Positions 11,232 through 25,345 of a stretch of DNA of 64,000 nucleotides are shown in pieces. This DNA comes from Persicaria tinctoria (lineage: Eukaryota; Streptophyta; Magnoliopsida; Caryophyllales; Polygonaceae), in the NCBI GenBank assembly GCA_037127255.1, contig JBANSL010000013.1, forward strand, positions 82,776,188 through 82,840,187. The letters are read 5' to 3'. The notes under the pieces are model-generated. The model made no database searches. It was not told the DNA's origin and saw nothing but the letters and a program-made list of their open reading frames with translations. The stretch's first letter is position 1; the number at the start of each line of letters is the position of its first letter. Made by a program: the position numbers and the translations under genes.

Positions 11232-12969
11232 TGACTCTGAAACTTGGTAGATACAAGTTTTATATTTTATTTATTGAATCAGAGACCAATATTCCCTGTT
11301 TTAAGTCCGTCGCATATTTCGCCATTTTCTTATAGGGTACTTTACACGAAAATATATCGAAATCTTAAGCTATCCAAAATGGCAGAGCCTCAACTCTAAT
11401 GACTCTGTAACTTGGTAGATACAAGTTTTATATTGTATTTATTGAATCGGAGACCAATATTCCCTGTTTTAAGTCCGTCGCATATTTCGCCATTTTCTCA
11501 TAGGGTACTGTACACGAAAATATATCGAAATCTTAAGCCACCCAAAATGGCAGAGCCTCAACTCTGATGACTCTGTAACTTGGTAGATACAAGTTTTATT
11601 TTGTATTTATTGAATCGGAGACCAATATTCCATGTTTTAAGTCCGTCGCATATTTCGCCATTTTCTCATAGGGTACTGTACACGAAAATATATCGAAATC
11701 TTAAGCTATCCAAAATGGCAGACCCTCAACTCTAATGACTCTGTAACTTGGTAGATACAAGTTTTATATTGTATTTATTGAATCGGAGACCAATATTCCA
11801 TGTTTTAAGTCCGTCGCATATTTCGCCATTTTCTCATAGGGTACTGTACACGAAAATATATCGAAATCTTAAGCCACCCAAAATGGCAGAGCCTCAACTC
11901 TGATGACTCTGTAACTTGGTAGATACAAGTTTTATATTCTATTTATTGAATCAGAGACCAATATTCCATGTTTTAAGTCCGTCGCATATTTCGCCATTTT
12001 CTTATAGGGTACTTTACACGAAAATATATCGAAATCTTAAGCTATCCAAAATGGCAGAGCCTCAACTCTAATGACTCTGTAACTTGGTAGATACAAGTTT
12101 TATATTGTATTTATTGAATCGGAGACCAATATTCCCTGTTTTAAGTCCGTCGCATATTTCGCCATTTTCTCATAGGGTACTGTACACGAATATATATCGA
12201 AATCTTAAGCCACCTAAAATGGCAGAGCCTCAACTCTGATGACTCTGTAACTTGGTATATACAAGTTTTATATTGTATTTATTGAATCAGAGACCAATAT
12301 TCCCTGTTTTAAGTCCGTCGCATATTTCGCCATTTTCTCATAGGGTACTATACACGAAAATATATCGAAATCTTAAGGTATCCAAAATGCCAGACCCTCA
12401 ACTCTAATGACTCTGTAACTTGGTAGATACAAGTTTTATATTGTAATTATTGAATCAGAGACCAATATTCCCTGTTTTAAGTCCGTCGCATATTTCGCCA
12501 TTTTCTTATAGGGTACTATACACGAAAATATATCGAAATCTTAAGCTATCCAAAATGGCAGAGCCTCAACTCTAATGACTCTGTAACTTGGTAGATACAA
12601 GTTTTATATTGTATTTATTGAATTGGAGAACAATATTCAATGTTTTAAGTCCGTCGCATATTTCGCCATTTTCTCATAGGGTACTATACACGAAAATATA
12701 TCGAAATCATAAGCTATCCAAAATGGAAGAGCCTCAACTCTAATGACTCTGTAACTTGGTAGATACAAGTTTTATATTGTATTTATTGAATCGGAGACCA
12801 ATATTCCATGTTTTAAGTCCGTCGCATATTTTGCCATTTTTTAATAGGGTACTGTACACGAAAATATATCGAAATCTTAAGCTATCCAAAATGGCAGACC
12901 CTCAACTCTAATGACTCTGTAACTTGGTAGATACAAGTTTTATATTGTATTTATTGAATCGGAGTCCAA

Positions 12970-15900
12970 TATTCCATGTTTTATGTCCGTCGCATATTTC
13001 GCCATTTTCTCATAGGGTACTGTACACGAACATATATCGAAATCTTAAGCTATCCAAAATGGCAGACCCTCAACTCTAATGACTCTGTAACTTGGTAGAT
13101 ACAAGTTTTATATTGTATTTATTGAATCAGAGACCAATATTCCCTGTTTTAAGTCCGTCGCATATTTCGCCATTTTCTTATAGGGTACTGTAAACGAAAA
13201 TATATTGAAATCTTAAGCTATCCAAAATGGCAGAGCCTCAACTCTAATGACTCTGTAACTTGGTAGATACAAGTTTTATATTGTATTTATTGAATTGGAG
13301 ACCAATATTCAATGTTTTAAGTCCGTCGCATATTTCGCCATTTTCTTATAGGGTACTTTACACGAAAATATATCGAAATCTTAAGCTATCCAAAATGGAA
13401 GAGCATCAACTCTAATGACTCTGTAACTTGGTAGATACAAGTTTTATATTGTATTTATTGAATCGGAGACCAATATTCCATGTTTTAAGTCCGTCGCATA
13501 TTTCGCCATTTTCTCATAGGGTACTGTACACGAAAATATATCGAAATCTTAAGCTATCCAAAATGGCAGACCCTCAACTCTAATGACTCTGTAACTTGGT
13601 AGATACAAGTTTTATATTTTATTTATTGAATCAGAGACCAATATTCCCTGTTTTAAGTCCGTCGCATATTTCGCCATTTTCTTATAGGGTACTTTACACG
13701 AAAATATATCGAAATCTTAAGCTATCCAAAATGGCAGAGCCTCAACTCTAATGACTCTATAACTTGGTAGATACAAGTTTTATATTGTATTTATTGAATC
13801 GGAGACCAATATTCCCTGTTTTAAGTCCGTCGCATATTTCGCCATTTTCTCATAGGGTACTGTACACGAAAATATATCGAAATCTTAAGCCACCCAAAAT
13901 GGCAGAGCCTCAACTCTGATGACTCTGTAACTTGGTAGATACAAGTTTTATTTTGTATTTATTGAATCGGAGACCAATATTCCATGTTTTAAGTCCGTCG
14001 CATATTTCGCCATTTTCTCATAGGGTACTGTACACGAAAATATATCGAAATCTTAAGCTATCCAAAATGGCAGAGCCTCAACTCTAATGACTCTGTAACT
14101 TGGTAGATACAAGTTTTATATTGTATTTATTGAATTGGAGACCAATATTCCCTGTTTTAAGTCCGTCGCATATTTCGCCATTTTCTCATAGGGTACTGTA
14201 CACGAAAATATATCGAAATCTTAAGCCACCCAAAATGGCAGAGCCTCAACTCTGATGACTCTGTAACTTGGTAGATACAAGTTTTATTTTGTATTTATTG
14301 AATCGGAGACCAATATTCCATGTTTTATGTCCGTCGCATATTTCGCCATTTTCTCATAGGGTACTGTACACGAACATATATCGAAATCTTAAGCTATCCA
14401 AAATGGCAGACCCTCAACTCTAATGACTCTGTAACTTGGTAGATACAAGTTTTATATTGTATTTATTGAATCAGAGACCAATATTCCCTGTTTTAAGTCC
14501 GTTGCATATTTCGCCATTTTCTTATAGGGTATTGTACACGAAAATATATCGAAATCTTAAGCTATCCAAAATGGCAGAGCCTCAACTCTAATGACTCTGT
14601 AACTTGGTAGATACAAGTTTTATATTGTATTTATTGAATTGGAGAACAATATTCAATGTTTTAAGTCCGTCGCATATTTCGCCATTTTCTCATAGGGTAC
14701 TATACACGAAAATATATCGAAATCATAAGCTATCCAAAATGGAAGAGCCTCAACTCTAATGACTCTGTAACTTGGTAGATACAAGTTTTATATTGTATTT
14801 ATTGAATCGGAGACCAATATTCCATGTTTTAAGTCCGTCGCATATTTTGCCATTTTTTAATAGGGTACTGTACACGAAAATATATCGAAATCTTAAGCTA
14901 TCCAAAATGGCAGACCCTCAACTCTAATGACTCTGTAACTTGGTAGATACAAGTTTTATATTGTATTTATTGAATCGGAGACCAATATTCCATGTTTTAT
15001 GTCCGTCGCATATTTCGCCATTTTCTCATAGGGTACTGTACACGAACATATATCGAAATCTTAAGCTATCCAAAATGGCAGACCCTCAACTCTAATGACT
15101 CTGTAACTTGGTAGATACAAGTTTTATATTGTATTTATTGAATCAGAGACCAATATTCCCTGTTTTAAGTCCGTCGCATATTTCGCCATTTTCTTATAGG
15201 GTACTGTAAACGAAAATATATTGAAATCTTAAGCTATCCAAAATGGCAGAGCCTCAACTCTAATGACTCTGTAACTTGGTAGATACAAGTTTTATATTGT
15301 ATTTATTGAATTGGAGACCAATATTCAATGTTTTAAGTCCGTCGCATATTTCGCCATTTTCTTATAGGGTACTTTACACGAAAATATATCGAAATCTTAA
15401 GCTATCCAAAATGGAAGAGCATCAACTCTAATGACTCTGTAACTTGGTAGATACAAGTTTTATATTGTATTTATTGAATCGGAGACCAATATTCCATGTT
15501 TTAAGTCCGTCGCATATTTCGCCATTTTCTCATAGGGTACTGTACACGAAAATATATCGAAATCTTAAGCTATCCAAAATGGCAGACCCTCAACTCTAAT
15601 GACTCTGTAACTTGGTAGATACAAGTTTTATATTTTATTTATTGAATCAGAGACCAATATTCCCTGTTTTAAGTCCGTCGCATATTTCGCCATTTTCTTA
15701 TAGGGTACTTTACACGAAAATATATCGAAATCTTAAGCTATCCAAAATGGCAGAGCCTCAACTCTAATGACTCTATAACTTGGTAGATACAAGTTTTATA
15801 TTGTATTTATTGAATCGGAGACCAATATTCCCTGTTTTAAGTCCGTCGCATATTTCGCCATTTTCTCATAGGGTACTGTACACGAAAATATATCGAAATC

Positions 15901-16440
15901 TTAAGCCACCCAAAATGGCAGAGCCTCAACTCTGATGACTCTGTAACTTGGTAGATACAAGTTTTATTTTGTATTTATTGAATCGGAGACCAATATTCCA
16001 TGTTTTAAGTCCGTCGCATATTTCGCCATTTTCTCATAGGGTACTGTACACGAAAATATATCGAAATCTTAAGCTATCCAAAATGGCAGACCCTCAACTC
16101 TAATGACTCTGTAACTTGGTAGATACAAGTTTTATATTGTATTTATTGAATCAGAGACCAATATTCCCTGTTTTAAGTCCGTCGCATATTTCGCCATTTT
16201 CTCATAGGGTACTGTACACGAAAATATATCGAAATCTTAAGCCACCCAAAATGGCAGAGCCTCAACTCTGATGACTCTGTAACTTGGTAGATACAAGTTT
16301 TATTTTGTATTTATTGAATCGGAGACCAATATTCCATGTTTTATGTCCGTCGCATATTTCGCCATTTTCTCATAGGGTACTGTACACGAACATATATCGA
16401 AATCTTAAGCTATCCAAAATGGCAGACCCTCAACTCTAAT
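12970..16440 (+). repeat. Higher-order repeat, 12-monomer period (2,016 bp)
   Basis: The rare variant TTTATGTCC occurs at about 12981, 14325, 14997 and 16341. The spacings of 8, 4 and 8 monomers mean that the pairs 12981/14997 and 14325/16341 are each separated by 2,016 bp. The neighbouring CGAACATATATCG and GTAAACG variants follow the same order. The outer limits are approximate because they were read by eye. Confidence 0.75.
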
Positions 16441-19400
16441 GACTCTGTAACTTGGTAGATACAAGTTTTATATTGTATTTATTGAATCAGAGACCAATAT
16501 TCCCTGTTTTAAGTCCGTCGCATATTTCGCCATTTTCTTATAGGGTACTGTAAACGAAAATATATTGAAATCTTAAGCTATCCAAAATGGCAGAGCCTCA
16601 ACTCTAATGACTCTGTAACTTGGTAGATACAAGTTTTATATTGTATTTATTGAATTGGAGACCAATATTCAATGTTTTAAGTCCGTCGCATATTTCGCCA
16701 TTTTCTCATAGGGTACTATACACGAAAATATATCGAAATCATAAGCTATCCAAAATGGAAGAGCCTCAACTCTAATGACTCTGTAACTTGGTAGATACAA
16801 GTTTTATATTGTATTTATTGAATCAGAGACCAATATTCCCTGTTTTAAGTCCGTCGCATATTTCGCCATTTTCTTATAGGGTACTGTACACGAAAATATA
16901 TCGAAATCTTAAGCTATCCAAAATGGAAGAGCATCAACTCTAATGACTCTGTAACTTGGTAGATACAAGTTTTATATTGTATTTATTGAATCGGAGACCA
17001 ATATTCCATGTTTTAAGTCCGTCGCATATTTCGCCATTTTCTCATAGGGTACTGTACACGAACATATATCGAAATCTTAAGCTATCCAAAATGGCAGACC
17101 CTCAACTCTAATGACTCTGTAACTTGGTAGATACAAGTTTTATATTGTATTTATTGAATCAGAGACCAATATTCCCTGTTTTAAGTCCGTCGCATATTTC
17201 GCCATTTTCTTATAGGGTACTGTAAACGAAAATATATCGAAATCATAAGCTATCCAAAATGGAAGAGCCTCAACTCTAATGACTCTGTAACTTGGTAGAT
17301 ACAAGTTTTATATTGTATTTATTGAATCAGAGACCAATATTCCCTGTTTTAAGTCCGTCGCATATTTCGCCATTTTCTTATAGGGTACTGTACACGAAAA
17401 TATATCGAAATCTTAAGCTATCCAAAATGGCAGAGCCTCAACTCTAATGACTCTGTAACTTGGTAGATACAAGTTTTATATTGTATTTATTGATTCAGAG
17501 ACCAATATTCCCTGTTTTAGGTCTGTCGCATATTTCGCCATTTTCACATAGGGTACTGTACACGAAAATATATCGAAATCTTAAGCTATCCAAAATGGAA
17601 GAGCATCAACTCTAATGACTCTGTAACTTGGTAGATACAAGTTTTATATTGTATTTATTGAATCGGAGACCAATATTCCATGTTTTAAGTCCGTCGCATA
17701 TTTCGCCATTTTCTCATAGGGTACTGTACACGAAAATATATCGAAATCTTAAGCTATCCAAAATGGCAGACCCTCAACTCTAATGACTCTGTAACTTGGT
17801 AGATACAAGTTTTATATTCTATTTATTGAATCAGAGACCAATATTCCCTGTTTTAAGTCCGTCGCATATTTCGCCATTTTCTTATAGGGTACTTTACACG
17901 AAAATATATCGAAATCTTAAGCTATCCAAAATGGCAGAGCCTCAACTCTAATGACTCTGTAACTTGGTAGATACAAGTTTTATATTGTATTTATTGAATC
18001 GGAGACCAATATTCCCTGTTTTAAGTCCGTCGCATATTTCGCCATTTTCTCATAGGGTACTGTACACGAAAATATATCGAAATCTTAAGCCACCCAAAAT
18101 GGCAGAGCCTCAACTCTGATGACTCTGTAACTTGGTATATACAAGTTTTATATTGTATTTATTGAATCAGAGACCAATATTCCCTGTTTTAAGTCCGTCG
18201 CATATTTCGCCATTTTCTCATAGGGTACTATACACGAAAATATATCGAAATCTTAAGGTATCCAAAATGCCAGACCCTCAACTCTAATGACTCTGTAACT
18301 TGGTAGATACAAGTTTTATATTGTAATTATTGAATCAGAGACCAATATTCCCTGTTTTAAGTCCGTCGCATATTTCGCCATTTTCTTATAGGGTACTGTA
18401 CACGAAAATATATCGAAATCTTAAGCTATCCAAAATGGCAGAGCCTCAACTCTAATGACTCTGTAACTTGGTAGATACAAGTTTTATATTGTATTTATTG
18501 AATTGGAGAACAATATTCAATGTTTTAAGTCCGTCGCATATTTCGCCATTTTCTCATAGGGTACTATACACGAAAATATATCGAAATCATAAGCTATCCA
18601 AAATGGAAGAGCCTCAACTCTAATGACTCTATAACTTGGTAGATACAAGTTTTATATTGTATTTATTGAATCGGAGACCAATATTCCTTGTTTTAAGTCC
18701 GTCGCATATTTTGCCATTTTTTAATAGGGTACTGTACACGAAAATATATCGAAATCTTAAGCTATCCAAAATGGCAGACCCTCAACTCTAATGACTCTGT
18801 AACTTGGTAGATACAAGTTTTATATTTTATTTATTGAATCAGAGACCAATATTCCCTGTTTTAAGTCCGTCGCATATTTCGCCATTTTCTTATAGGGTAC
18901 TTTACACGAAAATATATCGAAATCTTAAGCTATCCAAAATGGCAGAGCCTCAACTCTAATGACTCTGTAACTTGGTAGATACAAGTTTTATATTGTATTT
19001 ATTGAATCGGAGACCAATATTCCCTATTTTAAGTCCGTCGCATATTTCGCCATTTTCTCATAGGGTACTGTACACGAAAATATATCGAAATCTTAAGCCA
19101 CCCAAAATGGCAGAGCCTCAACTCTGATGACTCTGTAACTTGGTAGATACAAGTTTTATTTTGTATTTATTGAATCGGAGACCAATATTCCATGTTTTAA
19201 GTCCGTCACATATTTCGCCATTTTCTCATAGGGTACTGTACACGAAAATATATCGAAATCTTAAGCTATCCAAAATGGCAGACCCTCAACTCTAATGACT
19301 CTGTAACTTGGTAGATACAAGTTTTATATTCTATTTATTGAATCAGAGACCAATATTCCCTGTTTTAAGTCCGTCGCATATTTCGCCATTTTCTCATAGG

Positions 19401-19464
19401 GTACTGTACACGAAAATATATCGAAATCTTAAGCCACCCAAAATGGCAGAGCCTCAACTCTGAT

Positions 19465-22400
19465 GACTCTGTAACTTGGTAGATACAAGTTTTATTTTGT
19501 ATTTATTGAATCGGAGACCAATATGCCATGTTTTAAGTCCGTCGCATATTTCGCCATTTTCTCATAGGGTACTGTACACGAACATATATCGAAATGTTAA
19601 GCTATCCAAAATGGAAGACCCTCAACTCTAATGACTCTGTAACTTGGTAGATACAAGTTTTATATTGTATTTATTGAATCAGAGACCAATATTCCCTGTT
19701 TTAAGTCCGTCGCATATTTCGCCATTTTCTTATAGGGTACTGTAAACGAAAATATATTGAAATCTTAAGCTATCCAAAATGGCAGAGCCTCAACTCTAAT
19801 GACTCTATAACTTGGTAGATACAAGTTTTATATTGTATTTATTGAATTGGAGACCAATATTCAATGTTTTAAGTCCGTCGCATATTTCGCCATTTTCTCA
19901 TAGGGCACTATACACGAAAATATATCGAAATCATAAGCTATCCAAAATGGAAGAGCCTCAACTCTAATGACTCTGTAACTTGGTAGATACAAGTTTTATA
20001 TTGTATTTATTGAATCAGAGACCAATATTCCCTGTTTTAAGTCCGTCGCATATTTCGCCATTTTCTTATAGGGTACTGTACACGAAAATATATCGAAATC
20101 TTAAGCTATCCAAAATGGCAGAGCCTCAACTCTAATGACTCTGTAACTTGGTAGATACAAGTTTTATATTGTATTTATTGAATCAGAGACCAATATTCCC
20201 TGTTTTAGGTCCGTCGCATATTTCGCCATTTTCTTATAGGGTACTGTAAACGAAAATATATTGAAATCTTAAGCTATCCAAAATGGCAGAGCCTCAACTC
20301 TAATGACTCTGTAACTTGGTAGATACAAGTTTTATATTGTATTTATGGAATTGGAGAACAATATTCAATGTTTTAAGTCCGTCGCATATTTCGCCATTTT
20401 CTCATAGGGTACTATACACGAAAATATATCGAAATCATAAGCTATCCAAAATGGAAGAGCCTCAACTCTAATGACTCTGTAACTTGGTAGATACAAGTTT
20501 TATATTGTATTTATTGAATCGGAGACCAATATTCCATGTTTTAAGTCCGTCGCATATTTTGCCATTTTTTAATAGGGTACTGTACACGAACATATATCGA
20601 AATCTTAAGCTATCCAAAATGGCAGACCCTCAACTCTAATGACTCTGTAACTTGGTAGATACAAGTTTTATATTGTATTTATTGAATCAGAGACCAATAT
20701 TCCCTGTTTTAAGTCCGTCGCATATTTCGCCATTTTCTTATAGGGTACTGTAAACGAAAATATATTGAAATCTTAAGCTATCCAAAATGGCAGAGCCTCA
20801 ACTCTAATGACTCTATAACTTGGTAGATACAAGTTTTATATTGTATTTATTGAATTGGAGACCAATATTCAATGTTTTAAGTCCGTCGCATATTTCGCCA
20901 TTTTCTCATAGGGCACTATACACGAAAATATATCGAAATCATAAGCTATCCAAAATGGAAGAGCCTCAACTCTAATGACTCTGTAACTTGGTAGATACAA
21001 GTTTTATATTGTATTTATTGAATCAGAGACCAATATTCCCTGTTTTAAGTCCGTCGCATATTTCGCCATTTTCTTATAGGGTACTGTACACGAAAATATA
21101 TCGAAATCTTAAGCTATCCAAAATGGCAGAGCCTCAACTCTAATGACTCTGTAACTTGGTAGATACAAGTTTTATATTGTATTTATTGAATCAGAGACCA
21201 ATATTCCCTGTTTTAGGTCCGTCGCATATTTCGCCATTTTCTTATAGGGTACTGTAAACGAAAATATATTGAAATCTTAAGCTATCCAAAATGGCAGAGC
21301 CTCAACTCTAATGACTCTGTAACTTGGTAGATACAAGTTTTATATTGTATTTATGGAATTGGAGAACAATATTCAATGTTTTAAGTCCGTCGCATATTTC
21401 GCCATTTTCTCATAGGGTACTATACACGAAAATATATCGAAATCATAAGCTATCCAAAATGGAAGAGCCTCAACTCTAATGACTCTGTAACTTGGTAGAT
21501 ACAAGTTTTATATTGTATTTATTGAATCGGAGACCAATATTCCATGTTTTAAGTCCGTCACATATTTCGCCATTTTCTCATAGGGTACTGTACACGAAAA
21601 TATATCGAAATCTTAAGCTATCCAAAATGGCAGACCCTCAACTCTAATGACTCTGTAACTTGGTAGATACAAGTTTTATATTCTATTTATTGAATCAGAG
21701 ACCAATATTCCCTGTTTTAAGTCCGTCGCATATTTCGCCATTTTCTCATAGGGTACTGTACACGAAAATATATCGAAATCTTAAGCCACCCAAAATGGCA
21801 GAGCCTCAACTCTGATGACTCTGTAACTTGGTAGATACAAGTTTTATTTTGTATTTATTGAATCGGAGACCAATATGCCATGTTTTAAGTCCGTCGCATA
21901 TTTCGCCATTTTCTCATAGGGTACTGTACACGAACATATATCGAAATGTTAAGCTATCCAAAATGGAAGACCCTCAACTCTAATGACTCTGTAACTTGGT
22001 AGATACAAGTTTTATATTGTATTTATTGAATCAGAGACCAATATTCCCTGTTTTAAGTCCGTCGCATATTTCGCCATTTTCTTATAGGGTACTGTAAACG
22101 AAAATATATTGAAATCTTAAGCTATCCAAAATGGCAGAGCCTCAACTCTAATGAATCTATAACTTGGTAGATACAAGTTTTATATTGTATTTATTGAATT
22201 GGAGACCAATATTCAATGTTTTAAGTCCGTCGCATATTTCGCCATTTTCTCATAGGGCACTATACACGAAAATATATCGAAATCATAAGCTATCCAAAAT
22301 GGAAGAGCCTCAACTCTAATGACTCTGTAACTTGGTAGATACAAGTTTTATATTGTATTTATTGAATCAGAGACCAATATTCCCTGTTTTAAGTCCGTCG

Positions 22401-23300
22401 CATATTTCGCCATTTTCTTATAGGGTACTGTACACGAAAATATATCGAAATCTTAAGCTATCCAAAATGGCAGAGCCTCAACTCTAATGACTCTGTAACT
22501 TGGTAGATACAAGTTTTATATTGTATTTATTGAATCAGAGACCAATATTCCCTGTTTTAGGTCCGTCGCATATTTCGCCATTTTCTTATAGGGTACTGTA
22601 AACGAAAATATATTGAAATCTTAAGCTATCCAAAATGGCAGAGCCTCAACTCTAATGACTCTGTAACTTGGTAGATACAAGTTTTATATTGTATTTATGG
22701 AATTGGAGAACAATATTCAATGTTTTAAGTCCGTCGCATATTTCGCCATTTTCTCATAGGGTACTATACACGAAAATATATCGAAATCATAAGCTATCCA
22801 AAATGGAAGAGCCTCAACTCTAATGACTCTGTAACTTGGTAGATACAAGTTTTATATTGTATTTATTGAATCGGAGACCAATATTCCATGTTTTAAGTCC
22901 GTCGCATATTTTGCCATTTTTTAATAGGGTACTGTACACGAACATATATCGAAATCTTAAGCTATCCAAAATGGCAGACCCTCAACTCTAATGACTCTGT
23001 AACTTGGTAGATACAAGTTTTATATTGTATTTATTGAATCAGAGACCAATATTCCCTGTTTTAAGTCCGTCGCATATTTCGCCATTTTCTTATAGGGTAC
23101 TGTAAACGAAAATATATTGAAATCTTAAGCTATCCAAAATGGCAGAGCCTCAACTCTAATGACTCTATAACTTGGTAGATACAAGTTTTATATTGTATTT
23201 ATTGAATTGGAGACCAATATTCAATGTTTTAAGTCCGTCGCATATTTCGCCATTTTCTCATAGGGCACTATACACGAAAATATATCGAAATCTTAAGCTA
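19465..23300 (+). repeat. Higher-order repeat, 14-monomer period (2,352 bp)
   Basis: The unusual ATATGCC variant is at 19521 and 21873, exactly 14 x 168 apart. The variant GGGCACTA is at 19904, 20912, 22256 and 23264, giving 6-8-6 monomer spacings that also sum to 14. Further shared variants include TTATGGAATTGG and CGAAATGTTAAGC. Limits are approximate. Confidence 0.75.
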
Positions 23301-24920
23301 TCCAAAATGGCAGACCCTCAACTCTAATGACTCTGTAACTTGGTAGATACAAGTTTTATATTTTATTTATTGAATCAGAGACCAATATTCCCTGTTTTAA
23401 GTCCGTCGCATATTTCGCCATTTTCTTATAGGGTACTTTACACGAAAATATATCGAAATCTTAAGCTATCCAAAATGGCAGAGCCTCAACTCTAATGACT
23501 CTGTAACTTGGTAGATACAAGTTTTATATAGTATTTATTGAATCGGAGACCAATATTCCCTGTTTTAAGTCCGTCGCATATTTCGCCATTTTCTCATAGG
23601 GTACTGTACACGAAAATATATCGAAATCTTAAGCCACCCAAAATGGCAGAGCCTCAACTCTGATGACTCTGTAACTTGGTAGATACAAGTTTTATTTTGT
23701 ATTTATTGAATCGGAGACCAATATTCCATGTTTTAAGTCCGTCGCATATTTCGCCATTTTCTCATAGGGTACTGTACACGAAAATATATCGAAATCTTAA
23801 GCTATCCAAAATGGCAGACCCTCAACTCTAATGACTCTGTAACTTGGTAGATACAAGTTTTATATTGTATTTATTGAATCAGAGACCAATATTCCCTGTT
23901 TTAAGTCCGTCGCATATTTCGCCATTTTCTTATAGGGTACTGTACAAGAAAATATATCGAAATCTTAAGCTATCCAAAATGGCAGAGCCTCAACTCTAAT
24001 GACTCTGTAACTTGGTAGATACAAGTTTTATATTGTATTTATTGAATCGGAGACCAATATTCCCTGTTTTAAGTCCGTCGCATATTTCGCCATTTTCTCA
24101 TAGGGTACTGTACACGAAAATATATCGAAATCTTAAGCCACCCAAAATGGCAGAGCCTCAACTCTAATGACTCTGTAACTTGGTAGATACAAGTTTTATT
24201 TTGTATTTATTGAATCGGAGACCAATATTCCATCTTTTAAGTCCGTCGCATATTTCGCCATTTTCTCATAGGGTACTGTACACGAAAATATATCGAAATC
24301 TTAAGCTATCCAAAATGGCAGACCCTCAACTCTAATGACTCTGTAACTTGGTAGATACAAGTTTTATATTGTATTTATTGAATCAGAGACCAATATTCCC
24401 TGTTTTACGTCCGTCGCATATTTCGCCATTTTCTCCTAGGGTACTGTACACGAAAATATATCGAAATCTTAAGGTATCCAAAATGCCAGACCCTCAACTC
24501 TAATGACTCTGTAACTTTGTAGATACAAGTTTTATATTGTATTTATTGAATTGGAGACCAATATTCAATGTTTTAAGTCCGTCGCATATTTCGCCATTTT
24601 CTCATAGGGTACTATACACGAAAATATATCGAAATCATAAGCTATCCAAAATGGAAGAGCCTCAACTCTAATGACTCTGTAACTTGGTAGATACAAGTTT
24701 TATATTGTATTTATTGAATCGGAGACCAATATTCCATGTTTTAAGTCCGTCGCATATTTTGCCATTTTTTAATAGGGTACTGTACACGAAAATATATCGA
24801 AATCTTAAGCTATCCAAAATGGCAGACCCTCAACTCTAATGACTCTGTAACTTGGTAGATACAAGTTTTATATTCTATTTATTGAATCAGAGACCAATAT
24901 TCCCTGTTTTAAGTCCGTCG

Positions 24921-24925
24921 CATAT
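24921..24925 (+). repeat. Target-site duplication of element 2, left copy (CATAT)
   Basis: CATAT precedes the left LTR and is repeated at 35871-35875 after the right LTR. It comes from the CGCATATTTCGCC stretch of the satellite monomer. Removing the element and one copy restores the 168-bp register, with GACTCTG at 24841 and 35959. Confidence 0.95.
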
Positions 24926-25096
24926 TGATATGCGATATATTCCATAGCGCATTTAGTAGTTTTTGTCATCATTTACCTGACATTATGAGAGATATTAGTG
25001 TGAACTTGGTGATTCGGAGCATATTGAAGAAGTTGAAGAAATCATGCAAGTTACAGAAGCTAAGAAGATCGGAAGCAGCTGGAGGACTGAAGACCT

Positions 25097-25241
25097 TGGC
25101 GCGGCCGCGCTGCTCTCAACGTGCCCACGCTGCTACCCGACGCGGCCACTCTGCTAGGAGGAAGTGGCCGCGCTGCTGACGAAGACAGAAGAGGCAAGCT
25201 ACAAGTGGCGCGCCCGCGCTGCACTTGGCGCGCCCGCGTCG
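25097..25241 (+). repeat. GC-rich 21-bp repeat tract in 5' LTR
   Basis: Imperfect copies of the form GCGCGGCCGCGCTGCT, ACGTGCCCACGCTGCT and ACGCGGCCACTCTGCT occur about 21 bp apart, followed by two GGCGCGCCCGCG copies. The stretch CTGCACTTGGCGCGCCCGC (25219-25237) is found exactly, over 19 bp, in the gag tract at 27702-27720. The tract contrasts sharply with the AT-rich remainder of the LTR. One of the seven LTR differences (25127) lies here. Confidence 0.85.
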
Positions 25242-25338
25242 GTCCTGGAGTCGGATTCTTATCCGATTTTGTTATCTTATTAGTTTTAATATTTTATTAT
25301 TATAATTGTACGGGATGTTAAACCCGATTTTATTAGGT

Positions 25339-25345
25339 TATATAG
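25339..25345 (+). promoter_or_regulatory. TATA box of element 2 5' LTR
   Basis: TATATAG sits in GGTTATATAGGCCGAG, about 410 bp into the LTR and 100 bp after the GC-rich tract. This is a plausible core promoter, with U3 upstream and about 800 bp of R-U5 downstream. The identical word is at 35040-35046. No start site was mapped. Confidence 0.6.

Larger units (their letters stand above)
11232..24925 (+). repeat. 168-bp satellite array, segment A (about 81.5 monomers)
   Basis: This is an uninterrupted head-to-tail array. GACTCTG words at 11233, 11401, 11569 and 11737 define a 168-bp period, and the one at 24841 lies exactly 81 periods after the first, so there is no net length change in 13.6 kb. 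Monomers differ at a limited set of positions: TATTGTA, TTTTGTA or TATTCTA; CGG, CAG or TGG after GAAT; CCCTG, CCATG or CAATG; TCATAGG, TTATAGG or TAATAGG; CTATCC or CCACCC; GGCAGAG, GGCAGAC or GGAAGAG; CTCTAAT or CTCTGAT. The same combinations recur in a fixed order, forming higher-order repeats. No ORF or promoter was seen. The size is typical of plant centromeric satellites; centromere identity is inferred. Confidence 0.97.

Noticed and set aside
11401..11568. CENP-B box in the satellite monomer
   Set aside because: No stretch resembles the 17-bp box; only short dyads are present.
24925..25321. Short Arg- and Ala-rich frames in the element 2 LTRs (also 34626-35022)
   Set aside because: They are chance readings of the GC-rich repeat and span LTR promoter DNA. 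One begins before the LTR boundary.
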